From Jiella mangrovi (GTDB taxonomy: Bacteria > Pseudomonadota > Alphaproteobacteria > Rhizobiales > Rhizobiaceae): DNA of 64,000 nt. A model generated the notes under the pieces. It did no database searches and had not been told where the DNA came from. It saw only the letters and a list, made by a program, of their open reading frames with translations. A program made the position numbers and the translations under genes. The stretch covers positions 186,001 through 250,000 of the forward strand of contig NZ_JAGJCF010000007.1 of NCBI RefSeq assembly GCF_017815135.1. The letters are read 5' to 3'. How positions within the stretch are numbered: position 1 is the first letter of the stretch; the number at the start of each line of letters is the position of its first letter. Positions 55,742 to 64,000 of the stretch are shown here, in pieces.

Positions 55742-56776
55742 TCAGGCCGCTCCCTTGAGCGCCGGCGTGCCGTTGCGCAAGGCCAGGAGGCCTTTGGCGA
55801 GCGACGCGGCCTGGGAGAGGTCGAAGCCCTTCAACTCGGCGATCTTCGCCACCGGCAGGCGCGAGCGGCCGCAGGCAGCCCCGGCCATCGCGCCGGCAAT
55901 GGCGCCGATCGTGTCGGTGTCGCCACCCAGATTGGCGGCGATGACGGCGGCGCGCCAGGGGTTGCCGCCGGCGATCGCGACCACTGCGAAGGCGGCGGGA
56001 ACCGATTCCTGCGAGGCGACGGAGGTGCCGACGAGATCGACCACGGCGGCGATGGCGTCCTGCTCGTTGACATTCGCCGCGAGCTCGCGGGCCCAGACGA
56101 TGCGCGATGCGATGTCGGGTGCCGCGGCCCAGGCGCCGACGTGACGGGCAGCTCTCGCCGCCTCGATGCCGCGCTCGGCCGCGTCGTTCCAGCCGGCGCC
56201 GTCGATGGCGGCGCTGATCGCCGCGGCAACGGCCGAGGCCGAGGCGATGGCGACGCTCGTCGCATGGGTGGCGGCGCAGGTTTCCGCGACCTTCGACACG
56301 AGCCGGTCCAGCGGATCCACCCGCGTCATGATGCCGATCGGCGCGATGCGCATCGCCGCGCCGTTGGTCGTGCCTTCACGGCCGGCCTCTTCGGCGGGCG
56401 TACCGGCGCGGATCAGGTCGATCGCCCGCTTGGTGGAGGGTCCGAGGAGATCGTAGCTGCCGCGGGCCTTGACGTCGGCTTCCCAGGCGAGAAGCCGATC
56501 GACCCAGGCGCGGTGATCGAAGCGCTCGGGGCTCGCCAGAAGCTGTTCGGCGAGAAGCAGCGTCTGCTCGGTATCGTCGGTGATCATGCCGGCGGGCAGG
56601 CCCTTGGACACCGGATGGTCCTCGCCCGGCGCGACGAAGCCGGTGACATGACCGTAGGCATGGCGGATCTCGCTCGGGGACAGAAGCTGCGTCGGCATGC
56701 CGAGCGCGTCGCCCAGGGCGCCGCCGACGAGCGCTCCCAGGGCACGGTCGAATTGCGGATCGGTGACGTCGGACAT
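55742..56776 (-). CDS. ADP-ribosylglycohydrolase (ARH/DraG)-family protein
   Basis: A 344-residue all-alpha hydrolase. Family members remove ADP-ribose from proteins, or cleave N- and O-glycosidic bonds of related small molecules. Di-magnesium site residues are visible at the N-terminus in MITDDTEQ (about residues 64-71) and at the C-terminus in GGDTDTIGAIAGAMAGA (about residue 287 on). LGDALGMP and GTTNGAAMRIAPIG are also conserved. It sits between a GntR regulator (4 bp) and a sugar kinase (2 bp) in the operon, which points to a small-molecule role rather than protein de-ADP-ribosylation. Confidence 0.94.
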   Translation of the reverse strand: MSDVTDPQFDRALGALVGGALGDALGMPTQLLSPSEIRHAYGHVTGFVAPGEDHPVSKGLPAGMITDDTEQTLLLAEQLLASPERFDHRAWVDRLLAWEADVKARGSYDLLGPSTKRAIDLIRAGTPAEEAGREGTTNGAAMRIAPIGIMTRVDPLDRLVSKVAETCAATHATSVAIASASAVAAAISAAIDGAGWNDAAERGIEAARAARHVGAWAAAPDIASRIVWARELAANVNEQDAIAAVVDLVGTSVASQESVPAAFAVVAIAGGNPWRAAVIAANLGGDTDTIGAIAGAMAGAACGRSRLPVAKIAELKGFDLSQAASLAKGLLALRNGTPALKGAA

Positions 56777-56780
56777 GCGC

Positions 56781-57506
56781 TTAGAACTCTCGATGCAGGG
56801 CAAAATGGGTCGGGTTGAGGAGGCTGGTGATATGCTCCATCACGCGGCCCTCCCTCGTGCGGATGACGCGCCTTGTCCGCAGGAACATGGCACCGGGCTG
56901 GCAGCTCAGGATCTCGGCGTCGTCTGCGCCGAGCGCAACGACGTCGATCCACTCCTCGCCGTGATCGGGATGAAGGCCGGCTTCGCGCAGCGTGGCGTGC
57001 AGCGAGCCGTCGCGCAGCCCCTTGACCGGCAGGTTCTCGATTTCCGGCATCATCGGAATGCGCGAATGTTCGATCGAGATGGCATGGCCATCGTCGGCAC
57101 TGGTTCTCGCCCGGTCGAGCGCAATGAATTCCGCGCTCTCAAGCCCGAGCTTTTCGGCGAGCGCCCGATCTTCGACGATCTCCAGCCGCAGCGTCCGGGT
57201 CAGGGCATTGGCGCCGGCCTTTTCCAGAGCCTTCGTCCAGCCGGCCTCGTCGGCGACGACATTGCCGTCGAAGGTGACGAAGGAGCCGATACCGACGCTG
57301 GTGGTGATGAGGCCGCGCCGTGTCAGCTCGCTGAGGCTCTTGCGGACGGTCGACCGGCTGACGGCGAAGCGGCGCACGAGCTCATTCTCACTCTGCAGCT
57401 GATCGCCATGGGCGAGCCGGCCGGACCGGATCTCGGTTTCGAGGATCTGCGCGATCTTTTCCGGCTTGCCGGCGGCGATCGCAGAAGAGGCGGAGCGTCG
57501 GACCAA
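56781..57506 (-). CDS. GntR-family (HutC/UTRA) transcriptional regulator
   Basis: A 241-residue regulator. The N-terminal winged helix carries RSGRLAHGDQLQSENELVRRFAVSRSTVRKSLSELTRRGLI, and the C-terminal UTRA ligand domain follows (about residues 80-241), ending HITSLLNPTHFALHREF. It probably represses its own operon and is released by the imported compound or a derivative. The best start is the TTG at 57506, directly after the first of two identical 13-bp repeats; no ATG or GTG fits the family N-terminus nearby. Confidence 0.9.
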   Translation of the reverse strand: MVRRSASSAIAAGKPEKIAQILETEIRSGRLAHGDQLQSENELVRRFAVSRSTVRKSLSELTRRGLITTSVGIGSFVTFDGNVVADEAGWTKALEKAGANALTRTLRLEIVEDRALAEKLGLESAEFIALDRARTSADDGHAISIEHSRIPMMPEIENLPVKGLRDGSLHATLREAGLHPDHGEEWIDVVALGADDAEILSCQPGAMFLRTRRVIRTREGRVMEHITSLLNPTHFALHREF

Positions 57507-57542
57507 TGTCTGAACCTGTCCAGTATGCCTGTCTGAACCTGT
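57507..57542. promoter_or_regulatory. Two identical 13-bp direct repeats upstream of the GntR gene
   Basis: TGTCTGAACCTGT occurs at 57507-57519 and 57530-57542, 23 bp apart centre to centre (about two helical turns). It abuts the GntR start codon and is a strong candidate for its autoregulatory operator. Confidence 0.6.
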
Positions 57543-57846
57543 ATTCTTCAGGGCCCGGTCCGGTTTGTCAATCGGCCCTGCGCGACATGGTTACGCACCT
57601 CGTCGGGCAAGCCCGGTCCATCTGCCCTCGCATGAACGGAAAGAGGCAAGCGATCGGCCCGGCCACCTCGCAGGCCGCGACCGCCGCGGCGCCGGCCGGC
57701 CGCTCGGATTATTCGCAAAACGAACCAATCGGTTGACGAAAAGTTATTCGTGGGTTTTTCCCATCCAAACAAGATGATTGTCAGTCTGGATCGCGTTGCG
57801 TGGTCACTATTCGAGCACTGCGCTGGCAAATCATGGTTGGGGGACC
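57543..57846. other. Divergent intergenic region before the autotransporter gene
   Basis: It separates the GntR operon from the autotransporter. A TTGACG lies about 120 bp upstream of the autotransporter start, but no good -10 element follows it at 17 bp. No gene was recognised. Confidence 0.4.
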
Positions 57847-60800
57847 GTGTTGAAACATATTTTGGCTTCGAAGAAACGGCGGCTCGCCACGGTCGCCGCT
57901 CTTTGTGTCTTCTCGGCCAGCAGCACGCTCGCACAGACGCTGGGTGATGTCCCCTGGGACAACCAGACGACGGCGGCGAAGATGCAGACCGTCATCGATC
58001 AGGCGCTGATCGAAAAGCGCATTCCCGGCGCGTCCGTCTCCGTGCGTGAGGGCGATCTGCGCTGGGTGTCGAATTCCGGGGTCGCGGATGTCGCGACCGG
58101 CGCCGCGCCGACGTCCGACACGTATTTCGCCTATCGCAGCGTCACCAAGTCCTTCGTCACCACGGTCGTCCTGCAGCTGGCGGAAGAGGGGCTGGTCGGG
58201 CTCGACGATACGGTCGGCAACTATGTCGGCGGCGTGCCGGGCGGCGACGAGATCACCATCCGCCAGCTTGCCGAGATGCGCTCTGGCCTCTTCAACTACA
58301 CCGCCTCCCCGGAATTCGTCGGCGAACTTCTGGCGGACCCCGGCCGGGCCTGGACCGGGCCGGAATTGCTCGCCTTCGCCTTTGCCGAACCGCGGGAATT
58401 CGATCCCGGCACCTCCTACGAATATTCCAACACCAATACCGTTCTGCTCGGCGAGGTGATCTCCGCCGCGACGGGCAATGACTGGGCGGCGGAGGTCAAG
58501 CGCCGGATTTCGGACCAGCTCGGGCTGGGTTCGGTGGTCTATCAGGGCGCCGGCGAAATGCCGTCGCCGAACGCCGTCGGCTATGTCGACGATGGAGACG
58601 GGACGGGGCCTGAATCGCTGGCCGAGTTCAATGCCTCCGGCGCCGGGGCTTCCGGCGGACTTGTGGGTGTCCTCGCCGATCTGGAACGCTGGGGCGAGGC
58701 CGTCGGCAGCGGCGAGCTGATCAGCAGGCGCGACTATGTCGAGCGGCTGAAATCCTTCGGCTCCACCGCGCCCGATCCCCAAAGCCCGGAATATGACAGC
58801 TACGGGTTCGGCATGGGCGAGATCTCCGGCTATATCGGCCACACCGGCAACGGCCTCGGCTTCGAGGCGCTGGTCATGTACGACCGGGCCAACGACCGCA
58901 CGATCACCATTCTTCTCAATGCCAGCAATCCCGGCGACGGGGACGCGCCGGCCGACCTGTTCCGCGAGCTTCTGGACGTTCTCGGCTGGACCGGACCGGA
59001 CAACCAGATCCAGGTCGCCGCAGATGGCAAAAGCGAGATCGTCCGCGCCGGCACGGTGTGGACCGGGCTGGTCAGCGGGCCGTTCCTCACGCGCGCGGCG
59101 GTCTATGCCGACAATGGCGGCTCCGCCACGGCGGACGGCCGGGTGACGCTGGCGCCGATCCAGGACTATGTGCCCGCGATCCATGTCGGCGACGGCCAGG
59201 TGGCGCTCGATCTCGGCGGCGAGATCACGGCCTCGGCCGGCGGCGACGGGGCGTTTCTGAAAACGGCGACGGGGACCGCTTCACTGTCGCTGACGGATGT
59301 CAGCCTGCTTCTGTCCGGCGACGAAATCAGCGGCATCGGCATCGACGCAAGGGACAATGCCGTCGCCGCCCTGGACGGCGTCGTCATCGAGGGCACGGCG
59401 CTTGCGGGCCTTCACGCGGGAGGCGCCGCCGCCGCGACGATCCGGGGCACCGGCGTCGAGATCGACCTTTCGCGCGGCGACGGCGTGTGGGTGGAGGCGA
59501 ACGGTACGGTCGATCTCGAGAACAGCCGGATCACGCTGAGCGGGGAAGGCATCGGCCTCAACGTCTCAGGCGAAGGCGGCCGGGCGCAGATGCTGGGCAC
59601 CGGCCTCACGGTCGAAACCTCGGCGCCGGGCAGCTATGGCGTGCTGGCCCATGGGGACGGGGCCGAGGTCGCGCTCACCGGTGGCTCGGTCGTCACCGAA
59701 GGCACGGGTGCTCATGCCATCGCCATGGGGCAGGGCGCCCGGATCGCGCTGGACGGCGTCACCGTCGCCGCGTCCGGCGCATCCGCGGCGGCGGCCGCGG
59801 CGATCGTCACGGATGACGTGGCGGGTAGCGGCAGCGCCACGCTCTCGCTGACGAACAGCGCTTTGTCTGCCGCAAGCGGCTCGGCGGTCGTCGCACAGGG
59901 CACCGAGCTGACGCTTTCAGCCTCCGGATCACGGATCAGCGACGCGATCACCCGGTCCTCCGACGCAAGCATAGCCCTTGCCCTGACGGATGGCAGCGCG
60001 TGGACGCTCGCCGCCGCCGGGTCGGGGGTCGGTTCGCGGATCGACGAGGTGCAGAATTCGGGCAGCACGATCGCCTTCGCGCCGCCGGTGGGAGCGGGCT
60101 TCCAAAGCCTGATCGTCGGCGATTACGCCTCAGAAAATGGCCGTCTGGTGATGAATGCCGAACTCGGAACGGGCGGCGCGGCCGACCAGCTCGTCATCGA
60201 TGGCGGGCTGGCGAGCGGGCGCTCCCGCCTCGTCGTCTCGGCGATCGGCGACGGCGGACTCACCACCGGCGACGGGATCAGGCTGATCGAGACGGTGAAT
60301 GGCGGACAGACCGGCTCGGGCGCGTTCGTGCTCGAAAACCGTGTCGCGAGCGGCGCCCTGGAATACGGGCTGTATCGCGGCGGCGCCCTGGCAAGCGACG
60401 ACTGGTTCCTGCGCTCGACGCGAGACGGCGGGACCGCGACAGGCGCTCTGCCCAATCTCAGACCGGAAGTCGCCGTCGATACCGCGCTTCCGATGATCGC
60501 CGCGCAATATGGCCTCGCCATTCTCGGCACACGCGAGGAGCGCGTCGCGGTCCGTGGGCCGGGAGAGAAGAGCGCCTTCTGGGGCCGCGCATTCGGCGAG
60601 ACGGGAAGCCGCGGCTCCACGGGCGGCGACGCGGCGTCGCAGCTTCATCGCTTCGAGAGCGACGGGCCGCGCTACGACGTCGATCTCGGGGGCTTTCAGG
60701 TCGGCTATGACTACCGCCTGTCGCAGCCGGCCGAGGCGGTCCAGACCCTGATCGGTTTTTATGTCGGCGCGGGCCAGGCGAACGGCGACGTCGATGCCGT

Positions 60801-61437
60801 TTACGGTGGTTCGGCGGGAAATGTGTCGGTCAACGCCTATTCGCTCGGCGCCTACTGGAACCATTCGCGGCCGGGCGGGCTGACCATCGACGCGGTGCTG
60901 CAGGGCACCTTCTACGATCAGGCCGCGACGGTCTCGGCGCCGGGTGAGACGTTCACGACCCATGGATACGGCCTGATCGGCTCGCTGGAGGCCGGCTATC
61001 GCTTCGAGCTAGGCGCAGGCTGGGACATCGAGCCCCAGGCGCAGCTCGTCTATCAGCGGCTGTCGTTCGACGACGGCTCAGACAGCTATGGCCGCGTCAC
61101 CTTTGATGCTTCGAACGACGTCTTCGGCCGCATCGGCGGCAAGCTCAGCCGTGGCTGGTCATTGGCGAACGGCCGGCAGATGACCGCCTTTGCGCGGGCC
61201 AATCTCTGGCATGGCTTCTCCGATGGCCCGGAAGTGACCTTCGCCGGACCGGGTGGCGGCAATGCCATGTCCTTCGATGCCGGGCTCAAGGGCACGCGGG
61301 CGCAGCTCGGCCTCGGCGCATCGATGACCGTGTCGCAAAGCGTGAGCCTGTTCGCGTCGGGGGATTACCAGACGGGTCTGGGCGACACTTCGGGCCAGGG
61401 CTTTGCCGGGCGCATCGGCGCAACCGTCAGCTGGTGA
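57847..61437 (+). CDS. Autotransporter with class C beta-lactamase-type serine hydrolase passenger
   Basis: A 1,196-residue type Va autotransporter. The chosen GTG start, with GGGGGAC before it, begins a basic signal peptide (LKHILASKKRRLATVAALCVF...TLA). Residues about 35-400 are a serine beta-lactamase/penicillin-binding-protein-like hydrolase with SVTK (98-101), YSN (193-195) and HTG (332-334) matching the SxxK, YxN and KTG/HTG triad. Residues about 420-870 are Gly/Ser/Ala/Thr-rich repeats suggesting a beta-helix. The last 290 residues form the beta-barrel, ending in ATVSW. It should display or release an esterase, peptidase or beta-lactamase activity at the cell surface. The divergent GntR operon is adjacent. 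Confidence 0.93.
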   Translation: MLKHILASKKRRLATVAALCVFSASSTLAQTLGDVPWDNQTTAAKMQTVIDQALIEKRIPGASVSVREGDLRWVSNSGVADVATGAAPTSDTYFAYRSVTKSFVTTVVLQLAEEGLVGLDDTVGNYVGGVPGGDEITIRQLAEMRSGLFNYTASPEFVGELLADPGRAWTGPELLAFAFAEPREFDPGTSYEYSNTNTVLLGEVISAATGNDWAAEVKRRISDQLGLGSVVYQGAGEMPSPNAVGYVDDGDGTGPESLAEFNASGAGASGGLVGVLADLERWGEAVGSGELISRRDYVERLKSFGSTAPDPQSPEYDSYGFGMGEISGYIGHTGNGLGFEALVMYDRANDRTITILLNASNPGDGDAPADLFRELLDVLGWTGPDNQIQVAADGKSEIVRAGTVWTGLVSGPFLTRAAVYADNGGSATADGRVTLAPIQDYVPAIHVGDGQVALDLGGEITASAGGDGAFLKTATGTASLSLTDVSLLLSGDEISGIGIDARDNAVAALDGVVIEGTALAGLHAGGAAAATIRGTGVEIDLSRGDGVWVEANGTVDLENSRITLSGEGIGLNVSGEGGRAQMLGTGLTVETSAPGSYGVLAHGDGAEVALTGGSVVTEGTGAHAIAMGQGARIALDGVTVAASGASAAAAAAIVTDDVAGSGSATLSLTNSALSAASGSAVVAQGTELTLSASGSRISDAITRSSDASIALALTDGSAWTLAAAGSGVGSRIDEVQNSGSTIAFAPPVGAGFQSLIVGDYASENGRLVMNAELGTGGAADQLVIDGGLASGRSRLVVSAIGDGGLTTGDGIRLIETVNGGQTGSGAFVLENRVASGALEYGLYRGGALASDDWFLRSTRDGGTATGALPNLRPEVAVDTALPMIAAQYGLAILGTREERVAVRGPGEKSAFWGRAFGETGSRGSTGGDAASQLHRFESDGPRYDVDLGGFQVGYDYRLSQPAEAVQTLIGFYVGAGQANGDVDAVYGGSAGNVSVNAYSLGAYWNHSRPGGLTIDAVLQGTFYDQAATVSAPGETFTTHGYGLIGSLEAGYRFELGAGWDIEPQAQLVYQRLSFDDGSDSYGRVTFDASNDVFGRIGGKLSRGWSLANGRQMTAFARANLWHGFSDGPEVTFAGPGGGNAMSFDAGLKGTRAQLGLGASMTVSQSVSLFASGDYQTGLGDTSGQGFAGRIGATVSW

Positions 61438-61465
61438 AGGCGCGGTAAGGCGCGACCGGCCCGGC

Positions 61466-62736
61466 TCAATCGTAGAGATCGCGCCGTGTCGGCGGCAGGC
61501 CGCTCGGGCCCTTGGAGCGTTTCGAGGCGAGCGTCTGGTAGATCAGGAGGCCGCCGCGCTCGAAGCCCAAGGAGACGCCGGCGAGATAAAGGAGCCAGAG
61601 GCGGGCGCGCTCCTCGCCGGCGATGGCCGAAGCTTCGTCCATGCGGGCAAGGAGCCTGTCGTGCCAGAGCCGGCAGGTGCGGGCATAATGCTCGCGCCAG
61701 TTCTCGACGTCGTGCACTTCGAAACGGTGCTTTTCCAGATACTGCGCCGAATGTCCGATATGGTCGAGCTCGGCGCCGGGAAAGATGTAGCGGATGATCG
61801 CCGCATATTCCTTGGTGCCTTTTCGGAACTTGGCGTCGGTCTCCTTGGCGGGCCGGGTGATGGCGTGGTGGAGATAAAGGCCATTCGGGCGCAGCAGCTT
61901 GCGCACGGCCTTGAATAGGCGTCGTGCTTCTCCCAGCCGACATGTTCGAACATGCCGATGGACGCCACCTTGTCGAACTGGCCGGTGAGCTCCTCGAAGG
62001 GTTTCAGCTCGACGGTGATCCTGTCCGACAGGCCCTTGGCGGCGATCCGCTCTCTGGCGAGATCGTATTGCGCCTGGCTGAGTGTCACGCCATGGCCGGT
62101 GACGCCATAGGTCTCGGCCGCGTGGATGAGCAGCGCGCCCCAGCCGCAGCCGATGTCGAGAAATCGCTCGCCTTCCTTCAGCCGCAGCTTGCGGCAGATC
62201 ATGTCGAGCTTGTCCTTCTGGGCCTTGTCGATGTCGTCGTGCCAGCCGTCGAAATAGGCGCAGGAATAGAGCATCCGCTCGTCGAGGAAGAGCCGGTAAA
62301 AGTCGTTCGAGACGTCGTAGTGAAACTGGATCGCCGCCTTGGACGAGCCGCTGGCCGCCGCGCCGTCTCCGGCCGTCGGGCCTGCGGCCTTCGCCCGCCG
62401 CGACAGCCCGTAGAGCGAGGGCAGGGCGGCCGCCAGTTTGAGCTTGTCGATCTTCTTCATCGCCGCCTTGGAGCGGATGTCGGGGCGGGCGCTCGCAAGG
62501 TCGAAGATCGTGCCGTGCTCGATGTCGATCGCCTTCGTCATCCACAGACCCACCGCCGTCGCGATGTTCGGGCTGATCGCCAGTCTCGCGATCGCGGCGG
62601 GATCGTTGAGCGTCAGCACCGGCCCGTCCGTCGGGCCGAGCCATTCGCCCGTCCAAAGCCGCACCGCGATCTTCGGCTGGAAGGCGGCAACCACGTGGCG
62701 GACGATCTCCGCGAGCTTTTCCTCGGCGCCTGCCAT
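61466..62736 (-). pseudogene. cfa: Cyclopropane-fatty-acyl-phospholipid synthase, broken by a one-base frameshift
   Basis: From ATG 62736 the frame reads a normal CFA synthase: FHYDVSNDFYRLFLDERMLYSCAYF, the SAM motif FLDIGCGWGALLIHAAETYGVTG and ASIGMFEHVGWEKHD. At about 61914-61915 one base appears missing in a TTT run (TATTCAAGG instead of TATTTCAAGG), after which the correct continuation is in another frame: FKAVRKLLRPNGLYLHHAITRP and the C-terminal GVSLGFERGGLLIYQTL. CFA synthases methylenate unsaturated membrane phospholipids using SAM. Everything else is intact, so it may be a recent mutation or a sequencing error. Confidence 0.85.
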
Positions 62737-62750
62737 GCTGGTGTCTCTCT

Positions 62751-62766
62751 GATTTCACGTGAAACG
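62751..62766. other. parS-like site upstream of cfa
   Basis: GATTTCACGTGAAACG matches 13 of 16 consensus positions. It is the only site in an intergenic region, 14 bp upstream of the cfa start and 46 kb from parB. Weak evidence. Confidence 0.4.
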
Positions 62767-63079
62767 GTCTTGCCTGGCCGCTGGCTTATCGCGGGGCGGG
62801 AGATGGTGCAATCGCTGGCGGGATCACGCCGCTGATCGCTCGCAGCCGTGGCTCGAAGTGACAAGGACAGAGGCGGTGAGCCTGATCTCATCGCTTACGG
62901 AGGAGATCGCAGCGTCGGCGGCGGCGTTTGCCTTCAAGAGGCAGCAGACGGCAGCACCCGATCGGCGAGCGGTCATGAAATTTTGGTCAGGGTCTCACTT
63001 TCCGACAAGAGGAGCGCAGTTATTGCGGTGCACAATCGGTGCGGACGACACGTTTCAAACCGGATGAAGGACACCAGCC
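62767..63079. other. Intergenic region, no gene seen
   Basis: The gap between cfa and the carboxymuconolactone decarboxylase-family gene shows no family-like frame, hairpin or repeat. Promoters of the two divergent genes presumably lie here. Confidence 0.4.
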
Positions 63080-63649
63080 ATGCGCGTAGCCCTGATCGAA
63101 CCCGCCGCCCTCACGGCCGAGCAGAAACCGCTCTACGAGGATATGAAGAAAGGCATCTCCAGCAATTTCAACGCCTTCGAAGTGGTGCGCGAGGACGGCG
63201 CGCTGATGGGGCCGTGGAACCCGTGGCTGCACGAGCCGAAGATCGGCAAGGCGATCTGGGATCTCACCAAGGCGATGTCGATGGAAGCGACGCTGCCGGA
63301 CAATGCCCGCCAGATCGCCATCCTCGTTACCGGCGCCCATTTCAACGCGGCCTACGAGATCTACGCCCATGTCGCCGTCGCCGAGAAGGAAGGCATGTCC
63401 GACGAACGGCTTTCGACGCTGGTCGCCGGGGTGAAGCCCACCGGCCTCGCCGGCGAGGAGGAGGTGGCCTACGACGTCGCCTGGGCGCTTCTCAACGGCG
63501 GCGGCATCCTGCCCCGGCCGACCTATGATCTCGCGGTGAAGACCTTCGGCCAGCACGGCGCCAACGAGCTGATCTATCTGGTCGGCCTCTATTGCCTCGT
63601 GTCGGTGACGCTGAACGGTTTCAACGTGCCGGTGCCGGAGAAGGAATGA
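63080..63649 (+). CDS. Carboxymuconolactone decarboxylase (AhpD-like) family protein
   Basis: A 189-residue all-helical protein. The CMD domain spans about residues 45-130 with FEVVREDGALMGPWNPWLH and LPDNARQIAILVTGAHFNAAYEIYAHVAVAEKEGMSDE. The CxxC of peroxidase-active AhpD is absent (position held by AAYEIY), so thiol peroxidase activity is not expected. A decarboxylase or structural role is possible. It is isolated, between cfa and a response-regulator gene; ATG 63080 is preceded by AAGGACACCAGCC. Confidence 0.88.
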   Translation: MRVALIEPAALTAEQKPLYEDMKKGISSNFNAFEVVREDGALMGPWNPWLHEPKIGKAIWDLTKAMSMEATLPDNARQIAILVTGAHFNAAYEIYAHVAVAEKEGMSDERLSTLVAGVKPTGLAGEEEVAYDVAWALLNGGGILPRPTYDLAVKTFGQHGANELIYLVGLYCLVSVTLNGFNVPVPEKE

Positions 63650-63953
63650 GACACGGCCGTCGCGGCAGTGTCAGGGGCGCCGGTGCGCCAGGGGGCGAGA
63701 GGGCGCCCACCTCCGGCGGCCGGTTTCGATTGCGCCCATGATATTCACGCCGCGTTAGCCATCCTTCTCAAACATTCGGCAATGACGCTGCGTTACGTTG
63801 TCTTGCCGAGCGGCGGAGCCGACAGCCGCCTGTCGCACAATCGTATCAAGGGATGCCCGGCCGACGGTCCTGATCGTCGGCGGCGCCACACCGGTCGCGG
63901 CCGTCCGCGCCCTGCCGGGAAGAAAAGACGCCCACGCGGAAGAGGATGCGCCC
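63650..63953. other. Intergenic region, no gene seen
   Basis: This gap precedes a response-regulator-like start. No gene, hairpin or repeat is recognised. The only open frame on the opposite strand has no family character. Confidence 0.4.
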
Positions 63954-64000
63954 ATGAAGACCTGTCTGATCATCGACGAGGCCCCGGTCATCCGCAAGAT
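63954..64000 (+). CDS. CheY-like response regulator, N-terminal fragment
   Basis: Only 15 residues are visible: MKTCLIIDEAPVIRK. This is the first beta-strand and acidic pocket of a receiver domain; alphaproteobacterial CheY homologues usually read MK.CLIVDDS.VIRK. Here the second acidic residue is Glu rather than Asp, and the following Ser is Ala. The ATG has AGAGGA upstream. The gene runs off the window, so its phosphoacceptor Asp and any output domain cannot be seen. Confidence 0.55.
   Translation, partial: MKTCLIIDEAPVIRK

Noticed and set aside
61900-61930. Programmed frameshift in cfa
   Set aside because: No slippery heptamer or downstream structure is apparent, and the family is not known to frameshift. 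A one-base deletion explains it.

Overview
The window looks like chromosomal DNA of a GC-rich alphaproteobacterium, most likely of the order Hyphomicrobiales (Rhizobiales). The main reasons are the mnmE, mnmG-rsmG-parA-parB and leuS-lptE-holA blocks, the alphaproteobacterial parS-type palindromes (core TTCACGTGAA) inside and next to genes, and the palindromic intergenic repeats. I cannot settle the family or genus from sequence alone. The parAB locus and scattered parS-like sites suggest the origin-proximal part of the main chromosome. I saw no rRNA, tRNA or CRISPR array.

Layout. 1-8.6 kb: the C-terminal part of a DUF2126 protein, a DUF2252 protein, a YyaL/DUF255 thioredoxin-like protein, a frameshifted HxlR regulator divergent from an old yellow enzyme, and a LysE exporter. 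8.7-25.8 kb: the housekeeping block, with mnmE plus an acetyltransferase, chaC-like and Uma2 genes, mnmG-rsmG-parA-parB, a cupin, galM flanked by two oppositely oriented repeats, leuS-lptE-holA on the minus strand, and a YggS-type PLP protein. 26.1-30.6 kb: a three-gene gluconate-dehydrogenase-type operon (small subunit, GMC flavoprotein, tri-heme cytochrome c) and a DedA protein. 31.3-38.0 kb: a TonB-dependent receptor divergent from an AraC regulator, an AI-2E/PerM permease, a periplasmic purine nucleoside permease-type protein and DUF1761. 38.2-40.7 kb: acs, then an AT-richer intergenic island. 40.7-49.5 kb: two metallo-beta-lactamase-fold proteins, an animal-type haem peroxidase, a tiny 25-codon gene with an extreme Shine-Dalgarno sequence, a PRC-barrel protein, a DUF2946-PepSY pair and a RutE-like nitroreductase.

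49.8-57.5 kb: an exonuclease, then a compact minus-strand operon encoding a GntR regulator, an ADP-ribosylglycohydrolase, a PfkB sugar kinase and a complete Pot-type ABC importer. It reads as an uptake-and-salvage system for a glycosylated or ribosylated compound. 57.8-61.4 kb: a large autotransporter whose passenger begins with a class C beta-lactamase-type serine hydrolase. 61.5-64 kb: a frameshifted cfa, a carboxymuconolactone decarboxylase-family protein and the first codons of a CheY-like response regulator.

Two genome-architecture signals cut across the genes. Six parS-like palindromes are spread over about 53 kb, five of them inside coding sequences. Five copies of a modular palindromic repeat of about 330-370 bp occupy intergenic gaps. 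Two genes (the HxlR regulator and cfa) are each broken by a single-base frameshift that could be real or a sequencing error.
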